DNA from: Paraburkholderia monticola
GTDB taxonomy: Bacteria; Pseudomonadota; Gammaproteobacteria; Burkholderiales; Burkholderiaceae
DNA length: 64,000 nucleotides
Assembly: GCF_001580545.1 (NCBI RefSeq)
Contig: NZ_LRBG01000004.1
Location: 62,001-126,000 of the forward strand
Direction: 5' to 3'
A program made the translations under genes and the position numbers. The notes beneath the pieces were generated by a model. That model searched no databases. It was not told the DNA's origin and saw only the letters and a program-made list of their open reading frames with translations. Below are positions 16,778 through 25,738 of the stretch, in pieces (the stretch's first letter is position 1; each line of letters opens with the position of its first letter).

Positions 16778-18366
16778 AGCCGACGCTCGCCGAGATCCGC
16801 GCCAGCGACCTGACGCCGCTCGAACGCGAGCTCGCGTTGGCGTCGTTCGGCGCCGAGGCGCTGGCCGATGTCGAGCCGGTCAGTCCAGCCGAAATTGCGG
16901 ATGCGGCCGCGCCCGTTGCGGTGCTGGCGCATCCCGCGCCAGGCGCCGCGCCGGACCACACGCCGCACCTGCCGCCCTACGATCCCGCGCTCGACATCAA
17001 TCCCCACATGCAAGTGTGGCGTGGCCAGCTCGACGCGCTGCGCGCGCGCAACGCGATCGCCAAGCCGCTGCGCGCGTGCGGACGTCTGACCCGCGCGGCC
17101 GGTCTCGTGCTCGAAGCGGTCGGCCTGCGCCTGTCGGTCGGCGCCGAAGTGATGATCGAACTGCCGCCCGGCAGCTCGTTGCCGATGGCCGAAGCCGAAG
17201 TGGTCGGCTTCTCCGGCGACAAGCTGTTCCTGATGCCGACCACCGAAGTGATCGGCCTGCTGCCCGGCGCGCGCGTGTTTCCGCTCGAAAGCGCGCCGAT
17301 CGCCGATCCGCTCGCGGGCGCCAAGCGTCTGCCGGTCGGCTGGGAATTGCTCGGCCGCGTGCTCGACGCATCGGGCCGTCCGCTCGACGGACTCGGCCCG
17401 CTCGGCACGAGAACCGACGCACCACTGTCCGCGCCGGTCATCAACCCGCTCAATCGCGAGCCGATTCACAAGGTGCTCGACGTCGGCGTGCGCGCGATCA
17501 ACTCGCTCCTGACCGTCGGCCGGGGACAACGCATGGGGCTGTTCGCGGGCTCGGGCGTCGGTAAATCGGTGCTGCTCGGCACGATGGCGCGCTACACCAG
17601 CGCCGAGGTGATCGTGATCGGCCTGATCGGCGAACGCGGCCGCGAAGTGAAGGAATTCATCGAACAGATTCTCGGCGAGGAAGGTTTGGCGCGCTCGGTC
17701 GTGATCGCAGCTCCTGCCGATGTGTCGCCGCTGTTGCGGATGCAGGCCGCCGCGTACTCGACCTCGCTCGCCGAATACTTCCGCGACCAGGGCAAGCACG
17801 TGCTGCTGCTGATGGATTCGCTGACCCGCTACGCGATGGCGCAACGCGAGATCGCGCTGGCCGTCGGCGAGCCGCCCGCGACCAAGGGCTATCCGCCTTC
17901 GGTGTTCGCGAAGCTGCCGGCGCTCGTCGAGCGCACCGGTAACGGCCCGGCGGGCGGCGGCTCGATCACCGCGTTCTACACGGTGCTCACCGAAGGCGAC
18001 GATCAGCAGGACCCGATCGCCGACTCGGCGCGCGCGATTCTCGACGGCCATATCGTGCTGTCGCGCTCGCTCGCCGAAGCCGGCCACTACCCGGCGATCG
18101 ATATCGAAGCGTCGATTAGCCGGGCAATGACCGCGTTGATCGACGAAAACCACCTGAATAAAACGCGTATGTTCAAGCAGATGCTGTCGCGCTATCAGCG
18201 CAACCGCGATCTGATCAACGTCGGCGCGTATTCGAGCGGGCGCGACCAGGTGCTCGATCGCGCGATTGCGCTGTATCCGCGGATGGAAGCGTTCCTGCAG
18301 CAAGGCTTTCGCGAATGCGCGAACTTCAAGCCGAGCGTCGACATGCTGAACGCGCTGTTTGCCTAG
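16774..18366 (+). CDS. fliI: Flagellum-specific export ATPase FliI
   Basis: Hexameric F1-beta-like ATPase of 530 residues that energises substrate docking at the type III export gate. The P-loop AGSGVGKS lies near residues 257-264; [14 protein letters not shown], then [21 protein letters not shown] and [15 protein letters not shown] are family motifs. The N-terminus ([21 protein letters not shown], to about residue 75) is longer than in enteric FliI. The start is taken as the GTG overlapping the fliH stop (GTGA) in preference to the longer open frame, which runs over fliH. Confidence 0.95.
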   Translation: MKPTLAEIRASDLTPLERELALASFGAEALADVEPVSPAEIADAAAPVAVLAHPAPGAAPDHTPHLPPYDPALDINPHMQVWRGQLDALRARNAIAKPLRACGRLTRAAGLVLEAVGLRLSVGAEVMIELPPGSSLPMAEAEVVGFSGDKLFLMPTTEVIGLLPGARVFPLESAPIADPLAGAKRLPVGWELLGRVLDASGRPLDGLGPLGTRTDAPLSAPVINPLNREPIHKVLDVGVRAINSLLTVGRGQRMGLFAGSGVGKSVLLGTMARYTSAEVIVIGLIGERGREVKEFIEQILGEEGLARSVVIAAPADVSPLLRMQAAAYSTSLAEYFRDQGKHVLLLMDSLTRYAMAQREIALAVGEPPATKGYPPSVFAKLPALVERTGNGPAGGGSITAFYTVLTEGDDQQDPIADSARAILDGHIVLSRSLAEAGHYPAIDIEASISRAMTALIDENHLNKTRMFKQMLSRYQRNRDLINVGAYSSGRDQVLDRAIALYPRMEAFLQQGFRECANFKPSVDMLNALFA

Positions 18367-18383
18367 GGCCGAGGAGGCTGACG

Positions 18384-18833
18384 ATGTCGAAACACTTTCC
18401 GATCAAGACACTGATCGGTCTCGCGCAGGACGACGTGGACGCCGCCGCGCAGCGACTCGGCCGCGCGCAGCGCGAGCGCAACGACGTACAGGCGCAACTC
18501 GATGCGCTCGTGCAGTACCGCGACGAATACTACGCGCGCTTCACCGCGAGCGCGCAGTCGGGCATGCCGGCCGGCAACATGCGCAACTTCCAGGCGTTCA
18601 TCGACACGCTCGACTCCGCGATCGAGCAGCAGCGCAAGCTGCTCGTCACGGCGAGCGCGCGCGTCGAGGCGGCGAAGCCCGACTGGCAACGCCAGAAGCA
18701 GAAGCTCGGCTCGTACGAAGTGCTGCAAGCGCGCGGCGAAGCGGCCGAGGCGAAGGTCGCCGCACGGCGCGAGCAGCGCGACGCCGATGAATTCGCGGCG
18801 CGGATTCTGCGCATGCGTGCCGACGGCGCGTGA
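18384..18833 (+). CDS. fliJ: Flagellar export chaperone FliJ
   Basis: Coiled-coil protein of 149 residues that sits in the centre of the FliI ring, like the gamma subunit of F1. Two long amphipathic helices run through most of the sequence (DDVDAAAQRLGRAQRERND, then QARGEAAEAKVAARREQRDADEF). The ATG at 18384 has a strong GAGGAGG upstream. It lies 17 bp after fliI. Confidence 0.9.
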   Translation: MSKHFPIKTLIGLAQDDVDAAAQRLGRAQRERNDVQAQLDALVQYRDEYYARFTASAQSGMPAGNMRNFQAFIDTLDSAIEQQRKLLVTASARVEAAKPDWQRQKQKLGSYEVLQARGEAAEAKVAARREQRDADEFAARILRMRADGA

Positions 18834-18894
18834 GGCGTTGCCTCGCGGCTAAAGCCTGAACGCATACCCGTTTGACAGATTCACAGGATTTCTT

Positions 18895-20439
18895 ATGTCG
18901 CTTCTTTCCCAGATCGGCTCAGACCTGAGCGCATTGCTCGGCACGGGCGGCAACGCGTCGAGCGCTGCCGCGAACGCCGCGGCCAGCTCGAGCTCGTTCG
19001 CGCAGACCTTGCAGCAGAGCATCGACCAGCAGAACAGCGCGAATCAACAGCAGGCGAGTTCGTCGACGCCGCCGAGCGCGCCTCCTGCGTCGCGACCCGC
19101 GCCCGCTGCCTCGCAGCAGAGCGCGAGCAGCAGCCAGAACGGCAGCGGCGCGGCGAACGGCAGTGCGTCGTCCACCTCGTCCGCCTCGTCCGCCCCGTCT
19201 ACTTCGTCCGCGACGTCGCCGACGCAAACGCAACAGGCCTCGAACGGCCAGACGAGCACGACGCAGGCGCAGCAGGTCGGCAAGAAGGCGCAGACCGACG
19301 CCGGCGCGCTCGCCGCCGCGGCGGCGGCCGTGCAGGCTCAGGTGCAAGCGCAGGCACAGGCTGCCGCCAACAACGCCGACACGAACGCGACCAGCACGAC
19401 CGATGCGGCAAGCGCCGCCACTGATGCATTGAGCGCGCTGGCCGGCACGAGCGCGACCGCGCTCACGGCCACCGCCACTGCCGCGGCCGGCAAGAAAGGC
19501 GCGGTCGATCCGAAGACCTTGCAGGATGCGTTGCACAGTGCGCTGTCCGCACTGGCGAGCGGCCAGGGCGCGGTGCCTGCGCAGGCGCTCGCAAGCGGCG
19601 CGGCAGTGAAAGCCGCGAGCGTGTCGAACTCGGCGGGCGGCCTGGGTGGCACGAAAAACGGCTTGAACGCCACCTCGGACGACAAGACGGCGAGCAACGG
19701 CCTGTTCGGCGACGGCAAGGCCGCCTCGACCACGCATACGACGCTGACGACGGCGACGGCCGCCGCGACCGCGCTGGCCGATCCATCGACAGCGAAATCG
19801 GCCGCCGATGCGCTGAGCGCCGCGGCCGCGACGAGCGGCCAGGCGGACAACCTGGCGTCGGCGCGCAGCGCCGCGGATGCGGCGAACGCCGCGCTGGCCG
19901 CGACGCAGGCGGCCGCGAATGCCGCGAGCACGACGGCGGCGGTGCAGAGCACCGGCAACGCGAGCGCGGCGGCGGCTGCGAACGCGCTGACGCCGCAGGT
20001 CGGCACGGGCGACTGGGAAGACGCGCTGAGTCAGAAGGTGGTGTTTTTGTCGAACGCTCATTCGCAGAGCGCCGAGCTCACGCTCAATCCGAAGGACCTG
20101 GGGCCGTTGCAGGTCGTGTTGCAGGTTGCGGATAACCATGCGCATGCGCTGTTTGTTTCGCAGCACCAGTCGGTGCGGGAGGCGGTTGAGGCGGCGTTGC
20201 CGAAGCTGCGCGAGGCGATGGAGTCCAATGGGATTGGGTTGGGGAGCGCGAGTGTGAGTGATGGGTTTGCCCGGCAGAGCGGGCAGCAGCAGGGCGCTGG
20301 CGCGGGTGGGTCTGGAGGTAAGGGGGGCAGTGGCGGCAGTGGTGGCGGTCTTGCCGGGGACAGCTCGGTGGACTCCGGCGATGCCGTTGGTAATGTTGCC
20401 GTGCGGCAGCAGGTGGGGTTGGTCGATACTTTTGCCTAA
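18895..20439 (+). CDS. fliK: Flagellar hook-length control protein FliK
   Basis: Secreted ruler of 514 residues that sets hook length and switches FlhB specificity. Residues 1-370 are low-complexity Ala/Ser/Thr/Gln sequence; residues about 375-470 form the C-terminal hook-control domain (LSQKVVFLSNAHSQSAELTLNPKDLGPLQVVLQV). The tail is glycine-rich. Last gene of fliFGHIJK. From about 20100 to the stop, codons shift to G/T-ending forms (GTT, TTG, GGG) unlike the C-ending codons before, just as in the aldehyde dehydrogenase before repeat copy A. Copy B follows at once. Confidence 0.92.
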   Translation: MSLLSQIGSDLSALLGTGGNASSAAANAAASSSSFAQTLQQSIDQQNSANQQQASSSTPPSAPPASRPAPAASQQSASSSQNGSGAANGSASSTSSASSAPSTSSATSPTQTQQASNGQTSTTQAQQVGKKAQTDAGALAAAAAAVQAQVQAQAQAAANNADTNATSTTDAASAATDALSALAGTSATALTATATAAAGKKGAVDPKTLQDALHSALSALASGQGAVPAQALASGAAVKAASVSNSAGGLGGTKNGLNATSDDKTASNGLFGDGKAASTTHTTLTTATAAATALADPSTAKSAADALSAAAATSGQADNLASARSAADAANAALAATQAAANAASTTAAVQSTGNASAAAAANALTPQVGTGDWEDALSQKVVFLSNAHSQSAELTLNPKDLGPLQVVLQVADNHAHALFVSQHQSVREAVEAALPKLREAMESNGIGLGSASVSDGFARQSGQQQGAGAGGSGGKGGSGGSGGGLAGDSSVDSGDAVGNVAVRQQVGLVDTFA

Positions 20440-20469
20440 AGGGCTAGGTCTTTTTGGCGGTGTTCCTGG

Positions 20470-21014
20470 GGTGTTGGCCTTTCCTTGTTGTCTTATCGGT
20501 CTATTGGCGTTGCCCCTGTGCGGGGCGGCACCTACTTTCTTTGCTGCTGCAAAGAAAGTAGGCAAAGAAGACAGCTCAAACCGCCAGCTCATAAGTGGGC
20601 ACCTCGGTCCGCACATGGTAGTGGTGCATCTGGAATCCGTGCTCCCGCACCTTCCGCGGTAGTGACAAGGCCGTCATTCTTCCGGCGGCGCTCCGCGCGC
20701 CGAAGCGTCGTTCCAAAACCGTTGGTTCTCCTGGCAGACCCGTCCGCGACGCACGCAGTGCGGAGTGGGTGCGGATGACGGCTTTGTCACTAGCGCGGAA
20801 GGTGCGGGAGCACCGACTCCAGATGCACCACTACCCCCTCCAAGCCAGGGGACCCGCTTAAGAATTAGCGGTTTGAGCTGTCTTCTTTGCCTACTTTCTT
20901 TGCAGCAGCAAAGAAAGTAGGTGCCGCCCCGCACAGGGGCAACGCTAATAGACCGATAAGACATCAAGGAAAGGCCAACACCCCAATAAGACAACAAGGA
21001 AAGGCCAACACCCC
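20470..21014. repeat. Large palindromic intergenic element, copy B
   Basis: Second copy of the element at 9259, in the same orientation, lying between fliK and fliL. It has the same outer arms (GGTGTTGGCCTTTCC and complement), the same internal hairpins (20531-20562 and 20890-20921, 14-bp stems) and a nearly identical unpaired centre. Scattered substitutions are present, some compensated in the other arm. At the right end the outer arm is partly duplicated: ATAAGACAACAAGGAAAGG recurs after 30 bp (20954-20984 and 20985-21014). It contains no credible gene. It separates fliFGHIJK from fliLMNOPQR, so fliL probably has its own promoter or depends on read-through. Confidence 0.9.
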
Positions 21015-21166
21015 AGGAAAACCAGCCAGAAAAAAATTAAAAAAACACCAAAAACCTGAGATAGCCAGAAATAGCCCTTCTTTTCGACCCATAGCGCCGC
21101 AGGCAAATCAACAACAATCACCCTAACCCTTACTAGGCTAGCCGCAAGGCTAACAACCCACACCCC
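21015..21166 (+). other. AT-rich, A/C-skewed leader of fliL
   Basis: 152 bp unusually rich in A and C for this genome, including an A-rich run at 21027-21048 and CTAGGCTAGCC-type inverted bases at 21135-21145. It contains the only space for a fliL promoter after repeat copy B. No good Shine-Dalgarno precedes the fliL ATG (CCACACCCC). No sigma-28 match seen. Confidence 0.4.
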
Positions 21167-21667
21167 ATGGCAACCACGACCGCCCCGCAACAAGCCGCGC
21201 CCGCCTCGCCGGGCCCCATGAAGCGCATCATCCTGATCGTCCTCATTGCGTTGATCGCCGCGGGCGCTGCCGGTGCGGGCGTGTGGTTCTTCATGTCGAA
21301 GCGCGCACCCGTCGCCGCATCCGCCGAAGCCGCGCCGGCGGCGCCCGCCGCGCCGCTGTTCTTCCCGCTCGAATCGATGACCGTCAACCTCCAGTCGGAC
21401 GACGGCCAACAGCACTTCCTGCGCATCGGCCTCACGCTGAAGCTCGGCGACGCCGCTACCCAGCAGATCCTCACCGATCACATGCCGGAAGTCCGCAGCC
21501 GCATCCTGCTCGCGTTGTCGAACCATCATCCCGACGAACTCGCGCCGCTCGAAGGCAAGCGTGCGCTCGCCGAAGAACTGAAGACGCTGATCAGCGATCC
21601 GACCGAAAAGGGCTCGGCGCCGATCCGCGTGCAGGACGTGCTGTTCACCGAGTTCGTCGTGCAGTGA
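21167..21667 (+). CDS. fliL: Flagellar basal-body-associated protein FliL
   Basis: Inner-membrane protein of 166 residues with one span at about 19-41 (IILIVLIALIAAGAAGAGVW) and a periplasmic domain containing FFPLESMTVNLQSDDGQQHFLRIGLTLKLGD. FliL surrounds the stator and supports motor torque. First gene of fliLMNOPQR. Start context is poor, as noted for the leader, but no alternative ATG retains the membrane segment better. Confidence 0.93.
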   Translation: MATTTAPQQAAPASPGPMKRIILIVLIALIAAGAAGAGVWFFMSKRAPVAASAEAAPAAPAAPLFFPLESMTVNLQSDDGQQHFLRIGLTLKLGDAATQQILTDHMPEVRSRILLALSNHHPDELAPLEGKRALAEELKTLISDPTEKGSAPIRVQDVLFTEFVVQ

Positions 21668-21725
21668 CGTGACGTTGAAAAGCACTGCCATCATCAATCG
21701 CCAAGGGACGCACGAGGAATAAGCA

Positions 21726-22724
21726 ATGGGCCACGAAGAGTTCATGTCCCAGGAGGAGGTCGATGCCCTTCTGAAGGGCGTCACCGGCGAATCCGACACG
21801 GAATCCGATCAAGGCGACCGCACGGGCGTACGCCCGTACAACATCGCCACGCAGGAACGGATCGTCCGTGGCCGGATGCCAGGCCTCGAAATCATCAACG
21901 ACCGTTTCGCGCGCCTGTTGCGCGTCGGCATTTTCAACTTCATGCGGCGCTCGGCGGAAATCTCCGTCGGCCCGGTGAAGGTGCAGAAGTACAGCGAATT
22001 CACCCGCAATCTGCCGATCCCGACCAACCTGAACCTGGTCCACGTGAAGCCGCTGCGCGGCACGTCGCTGTTCGTGTTCGACCCGAACCTCGTGTTCTTC
22101 GTGGTCGACAACCTGTTCGGCGGCGACGGCCGCTTCCATACGCGCGTCGAAGGCCGCGATTTCACGCAGACCGAGCAGCGCATCATCACGAAGCTGCTCA
22201 ACCTGACGTTCGAGCACTACACGGCGTCGTGGAAAAGCGTGCGCCCGCTGCAGTTCGAATACGTGCGATCGGAAATGCACACGCAGTTCGCCAACGTCGC
22301 GACGCCGAACGAGATCGTCATCGTCACCCAGTTCTCGATCGAGTTCGGCTCGACGGGCGGCACGCTGCACATCTGCATGCCGTACTCGATGATCGAACCG
22401 ATCCGCGACGTGCTCTCGTCGCCGATCCAGGGCGAGGCGATGGACGTCGACCGCCGCTGGGTGCGCGTGCTGTCGCAGCAGGTTCAGGCGGCCGAGGTGC
22501 AACTGACCGCCGACCTCGCGCAGGTGCCGGTCACGTTCGAACAGATCCTGAACATGCGCAAAGGCGATGTTCTGCCGCTCAACATCCCCGAGCACATCAC
22601 CGCGAAAGTCGACGGCGTGCCGGTGATGGAATGCGGCTACGGAATTTTCAATGGTCAGTACGCGTTGCGGGTCCAGAAGATGATCAGCGCAGCCGACACG
22701 ATGAAGGAAGGTGGATATGAGTGA
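21726..22724 (+). CDS. fliM: Flagellar motor switch protein FliM
   Basis: C-ring protein of 332 residues that binds phosphorylated CheY. The N-terminal MGHEEFMSQEEVDALLKGV is the CheY-binding peptide. The middle domain carries the NPTNLNLVHVKPLRGTSLFVFD-like core (LPIPTNLNLVHVKPLRGT), and the C-terminus from about 260 is the SpoA domain that pairs with FliN. GAGGAA precedes the ATG. It overlaps fliN by 8 bp. Confidence 0.97.
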   Translation: MGHEEFMSQEEVDALLKGVTGESDTESDQGDRTGVRPYNIATQERIVRGRMPGLEIINDRFARLLRVGIFNFMRRSAEISVGPVKVQKYSEFTRNLPIPTNLNLVHVKPLRGTSLFVFDPNLVFFVVDNLFGGDGRFHTRVEGRDFTQTEQRIITKLLNLTFEHYTASWKSVRPLQFEYVRSEMHTQFANVATPNEIVIVTQFSIEFGSTGGTLHICMPYSMIEPIRDVLSSPIQGEAMDVDRRWVRVLSQQVQAAEVQLTADLAQVPVTFEQILNMRKGDVLPLNIPEHITAKVDGVPVMECGYGIFNGQYALRVQKMISAADTMKEGGYE

Positions 22725-23181
22725 CCTGAACGCAAAGCCCGAGACCGATCTCGCGGCAGCCGAGCAGCTCGCCGCGGGCGAGCTGTCCGCCGCGGAAGCC
22801 GACGCAGACATGGACGACTGGGCCAGCGCGCTCGCCGAACAGAACGGCAACGCCGAAATCAATCCCGCAGCGGGCGGCGTGTTCCAGCCGCTGTCGAAGG
22901 TCGAGCCGACCTCGACGCACAACGACATCGACATGATCCTGGACATCCCCGTCCAGATGACGGTCGAGCTCGGCCGCACCAAGATCGCGATCCGCAATCT
23001 GCTGCAGCTCGCGCAGGGCTCGGTCGTCGAACTCGACGGCCTCGCCGGCGAGCCGATGGACGTGCTCGTCAACGGCTGCCTGATCGCCCAGGGCGAAGTG
23101 GTCGTCGTCAACGACAAGTTCGGCATCCGGCTGACCGACATCATCACGCCGTCCGAACGCATCCGGAAGCTCAATCGATGA
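22717..23181 (+). CDS. fliN: Flagellar motor switch protein FliN
   Basis: C-ring protein of 154 residues. The C-terminal 75 residues form the SpoA domain (MILDIPVQMTVELGRTKIAI, then GSVVELDGLAGEPMDVLVNG and GEVVVVNDKFGIRLTDI). FliN docks the FliH-FliI complex and helps switch rotation. The N-terminal 70 residues are acidic and variable. The start at MSDLNAKP overlaps fliM; two residues further upstream another ATG is possible. Confidence 0.97.
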   Translation: MSDLNAKPETDLAAAEQLAAGELSAAEADADMDDWASALAEQNGNAEINPAAGGVFQPLSKVEPTSTHNDIDMILDIPVQMTVELGRTKIAIRNLLQLAQGSVVELDGLAGEPMDVLVNGCLIAQGEVVVVNDKFGIRLTDIITPSERIRKLNR

Positions 23182-23708
23182 AACGTTTGGCTGGTCGCGG
23201 CGTGTTGCTCGCGGCGAGCGCCATGGCGCTCGTCGCATCGCGCGTCGCGTACGCCGCCGACATCAACGCGGTCAACAACGCGGCGAAGCTCGCCTCGGGT
23301 GTCGGCGCGGGTAGCGCGGTGCCCGCGCTCGGCGTCGGCGCGGTGCTGCAAACCTTCGTCGGACTCGCGGTCGTCATCGCGCTCGTGTTCGGCTGCGCGT
23401 GGCTCGCGCGCCGCTTCGGCCTGCAACCGGGCCAGCGCGGCGGCCTCGTGAAGACGATCGGCGGCGCTTCGCTCGGCGGCAAGGAGCGGGTCGCGGTCGT
23501 CGAAATCGGCGACACCTGGCTCGTGCTTGGCGCCGCGCCCGGCAACGTACGGCTGCTGCATACGATGCGGGCGGGGTCGGCCGCCGCCGATACGGTTGCC
23601 GCTTCTTCGCCCGCACCGCTTTCCGGCACCTTTGGTCAACGCTTTCGCGACGCCCTGAAAGGCGAAGTGGGCAAACGTTTCAACGCGCACGGCGGCGGGG
23701 ATCGGTAA
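23178..23708 (+). CDS. fliO: Flagellar biosynthesis protein FliO
   Basis: Bitopic membrane protein of 176 residues that helps assemble the FliP ring. The N-terminal signal-like segment ([21 protein letters not shown]) is followed by a transmembrane segment at about 52-74 ([21 protein letters not shown]) and a cytoplasmic domain with [22 protein letters not shown], the FliO core. It overlaps fliN by four bases (ATGA) and fliP by one. Confidence 0.92.
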   Translation: MKRLAGRGVLLAASAMALVASRVAYAADINAVNNAAKLASGVGAGSAVPALGVGAVLQTFVGLAVVIALVFGCAWLARRFGLQPGQRGGLVKTIGGASLGGKERVAVVEIGDTWLVLGAAPGNVRLLHTMRAGSAAADTVAASSPAPLSGTFGQRFRDALKGEVGKRFNAHGGGDR

Positions 23709-24517
23709 TGCAGGTCAGTTTCAGGCAGTCAGGTTCCTTCTTCACGCTGGTGCGGCGCCTGTCGGGCGTGCTGCCCGCGGTGCTTTCACTCGCGCTGCCG
23801 GCGCTGCTGTTGGCGCTGCCGACACTATCGTTCGCGCAAACCGCCGGCCTGCCGGCCTTCACGACGAGCCCCGGCCCGAACGGCGGCACGACCTATTCGC
23901 TGAGCGTGCAGACGATGCTGCTGCTCACGATGCTGTCGTTCCTGCCCGCGATGGTGCTGATGATGACGAGCTTCACGCGCATCGTGATCGTGTTGTCGCT
24001 GCTGCGCCAGGCGCTTGGCACCACCACGACGCCGCCGAACCAGGTGCTCGTCGGCCTCGCGCTGTTTCTCACGCTGTTCGTGATGTCGCCGGTGCTCGAC
24101 AAGGCCTATAACGACGGCTACAAGCCGTTCTCCGAAGGCACGATCTCGATGGACCAGGCGGTGTCGCGCGGTGTCGCGCCGTTCAAGACCTTCATGTTGC
24201 GCCAGACCCGCGAAAGCGACCTCGCGCTGTTCGCGCGCATCTCGCACGCGGCGCCGATGCAAGGGCCCGAAGACGTGCCGCTGTCGCTGCTGGTGCCGTC
24301 GTTCGTGACGAGCGAGCTGAAGACCGGCTTCACGATCGGCTTTACGATCTTCATTCCGTTCCTCATCATCGACATGGTCGTCGCGAGCGTGTTGATGTCG
24401 ATGGGGATGATGATGGTGTCGCCGGCGACGATTTCGCTGCCGTTCAAGCTGATGCTGTTCGTGCTGGTAGACGGCTGGCAGTTGCTGCTCGGCTCGCTCG
24501 CGCAGAGCTTCGTCTGA
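23708..24517 (+). CDS. fliP: Flagellar export gate protein FliP
   Basis: Core pore-forming subunit of the type III export gate, 269 residues. A cleavable signal peptide (to about AQTAG, residue 41) is followed by the conserved [30 protein letters not shown] and, near the C-terminus, [23 protein letters not shown]. The ATG overlaps the fliO stop (TAATG). Confidence 0.97.
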   Translation: MQVSFRQSGSFFTLVRRLSGVLPAVLSLALPALLLALPTLSFAQTAGLPAFTTSPGPNGGTTYSLSVQTMLLLTMLSFLPAMVLMMTSFTRIVIVLSLLRQALGTTTTPPNQVLVGLALFLTLFVMSPVLDKAYNDGYKPFSEGTISMDQAVSRGVAPFKTFMLRQTRESDLALFARISHAAPMQGPEDVPLSLLVPSFVTSELKTGFTIGFTIFIPFLIIDMVVASVLMSMGMMMVSPATISLPFKLMLFVLVDGWQLLLGSLAQSFV

Positions 24518-24560
24518 GCCGCGCTAATCCCGTGACTTCTCCCGTTTTGAGGCACTCACG

Positions 24561-24830
24561 ATGACACCCGAAGCAGTCATGACCCTGGCCCACCAGGCCA
24601 TGTATGTCGGCCTCGTGCTGGCCGCCCCGCTGCTGCTGGTCGCGCTCGTCGTCGGTCTGGTCGTGAGCCTGTTCCAGGCCGCCACGCAGATCAACGAGAG
24701 CACCCTGTCGTTCATCCCGAAGTTGCTCGCGATCGCAGTCACGCTGGTGATCGCCGGGCCGTGGATGCTGACCACGATACTCGACTATCTGCGCCACACG
24801 CTCACCAGCATTCCGACGCTCGTCAACTGA
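24561..24830 (+). CDS. fliQ: Flagellar export gate protein FliQ
   Basis: Export gate subunit of 89 residues with two membrane spans. It begins MTPEAVMTLAHQAMYVGLVL and contains LVVGLVVSLFQAATQINE, followed by the second hydrophobic segment IAVTLVIAGPWMLTTILDY. Length matches the family exactly (89 in E. coli, from memory). Four FliQ subunits pack on the FliP-FliR helix. GAGG precedes the start. Confidence 0.97.
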   Translation: MTPEAVMTLAHQAMYVGLVLAAPLLLVALVVGLVVSLFQAATQINESTLSFIPKLLAIAVTLVIAGPWMLTTILDYLRHTLTSIPTLVN

Positions 24831-24874
24831 GCGCCGCTGGCACGTCGACGCGCGCACTCTGCCCTCCTCGCCCC

Positions 24875-25657
24875 ATGTTTACGGTCACCTACGCGCAACT
24901 GAACGTCTGGCTGACCGCGTTTTTGTGGCCGTTCGCGCGCATCGCCGCGCTGGTCGCGACGGCGCCGGTGTTCGGCAACACTTCGCTGCCCTCGCGCGTG
25001 AAAATCGGCCTTGCCGCGTTCACGACGATCATCGTCGCGCCGACCATCGGCGCGCTGCCGCAGGTCACCGTGTTTTCCGCGGCCGGCGTGTGGATTCTCG
25101 TCAACCAGTTCCTGATCGGCATCGCACTCGGCGTGACGATGCAGATCGTGTTCCAGGCGATCGACGCAACCGGCTACTTCATTGGCCTCGGCATGGGCCT
25201 CGGCTTCGCGACCTTCTTCGACCAGCAGGCGACCGGCTCGGGCGTCGTGATCTCGCGCTACATGACGACGATCGCAACGCTGGTGTTTCTCGCCGTCGAC
25301 GGTCATCTGCAGATGATCGCCGCGCTCGTGACGACGTTCCAGTCGGTGCCGGTGTCGGCGAACCTGATCGCGCCGAACGGCTGGCAGACGCTCGCGAACT
25401 GGGGCGGATCGATCTTCTCGGCGGGGCTGCTGCTTTCGTTGCCGGTCGTCGTCGCGCTGTTGATCGCCAACCTCGCGCTCGGCATTCTCAACCGTGCGGC
25501 ACCGCAGATCGGCGTGTTTCAGATCGGCTTTCCGCTGACCATGCTGGTCGGCCTGCTGCTCGTGCAGCTGATGTTGCCGAACATGATCCCGTTCTTCGTG
25601 CGGCTGTTCGATGGCGGCATCGACGAAATGGGGCGGATCGCGGCGGGGCTGAGGTAA
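24875..25657 (+). CDS. fliR: Flagellar export gate protein FliR
   Basis: Polytopic membrane protein of 260 residues with about six spans that completes the FliPQR pore. Seen: LNVWLTAFLWPFARIAALVATAPVFG at the N-terminus and GLGFATFFDQQATGSGVVISRYM in the middle. The upstream frame overlaps the fliQ end and is discarded. Shine-Dalgarno is weak. Last gene of the operon, followed by a strong bidirectional terminator. Confidence 0.96.
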   Translation: MFTVTYAQLNVWLTAFLWPFARIAALVATAPVFGNTSLPSRVKIGLAAFTTIIVAPTIGALPQVTVFSAAGVWILVNQFLIGIALGVTMQIVFQAIDATGYFIGLGMGLGFATFFDQQATGSGVVISRYMTTIATLVFLAVDGHLQMIAALVTTFQSVPVSANLIAPNGWQTLANWGGSIFSAGLLLSLPVVVALLIANLALGILNRAAPQIGVFQIGFPLTMLVGLLLVQLMLPNMIPFFVRLFDGGIDEMGRIAAGLR

Positions 25658-25689
25658 CCTCGCAGCCCTCCTCGCTGACCCTCAGGCAT

Positions 25690-25718
25690 AAAAAAACCGG
25701 CTCGCGCCGGTTTTTTTT
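25690..25718. terminator. Bidirectional intrinsic terminator between fliR and flgL
   Basis: AAAAAACCGGC, loop TCGC, GCCGGTTTTTT: a GC-rich stem flanked by an A run on one side and a T run of eight on the other. It serves the plus-strand fliR operon and the minus-strand flgKL operon, which converge here. Confidence 0.92.
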
Positions 25719-25738
25719 ATTTCTGCGCCGAAGCGGCA

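Noticed and set aside
18895..20439. fliK as a large repetitive adhesin-like protein
   Set aside because: The low-complexity part has no true repeat period, and the C-terminal domain and position after fliJ identify FliK.
18919..20616. 565-codon open frame antisense to fliK
   Set aside because: Arginine-rich shadow of the GC-biased fliK gene, with its N-terminus in palindrome copy B.
9259..21014. Composite transposon bounded by the two palindromic copies
   Set aside because: The enclosed 10.6 kb is core flagellar genes in a normal order, and no transposase is present. Two independent insertions fit better.
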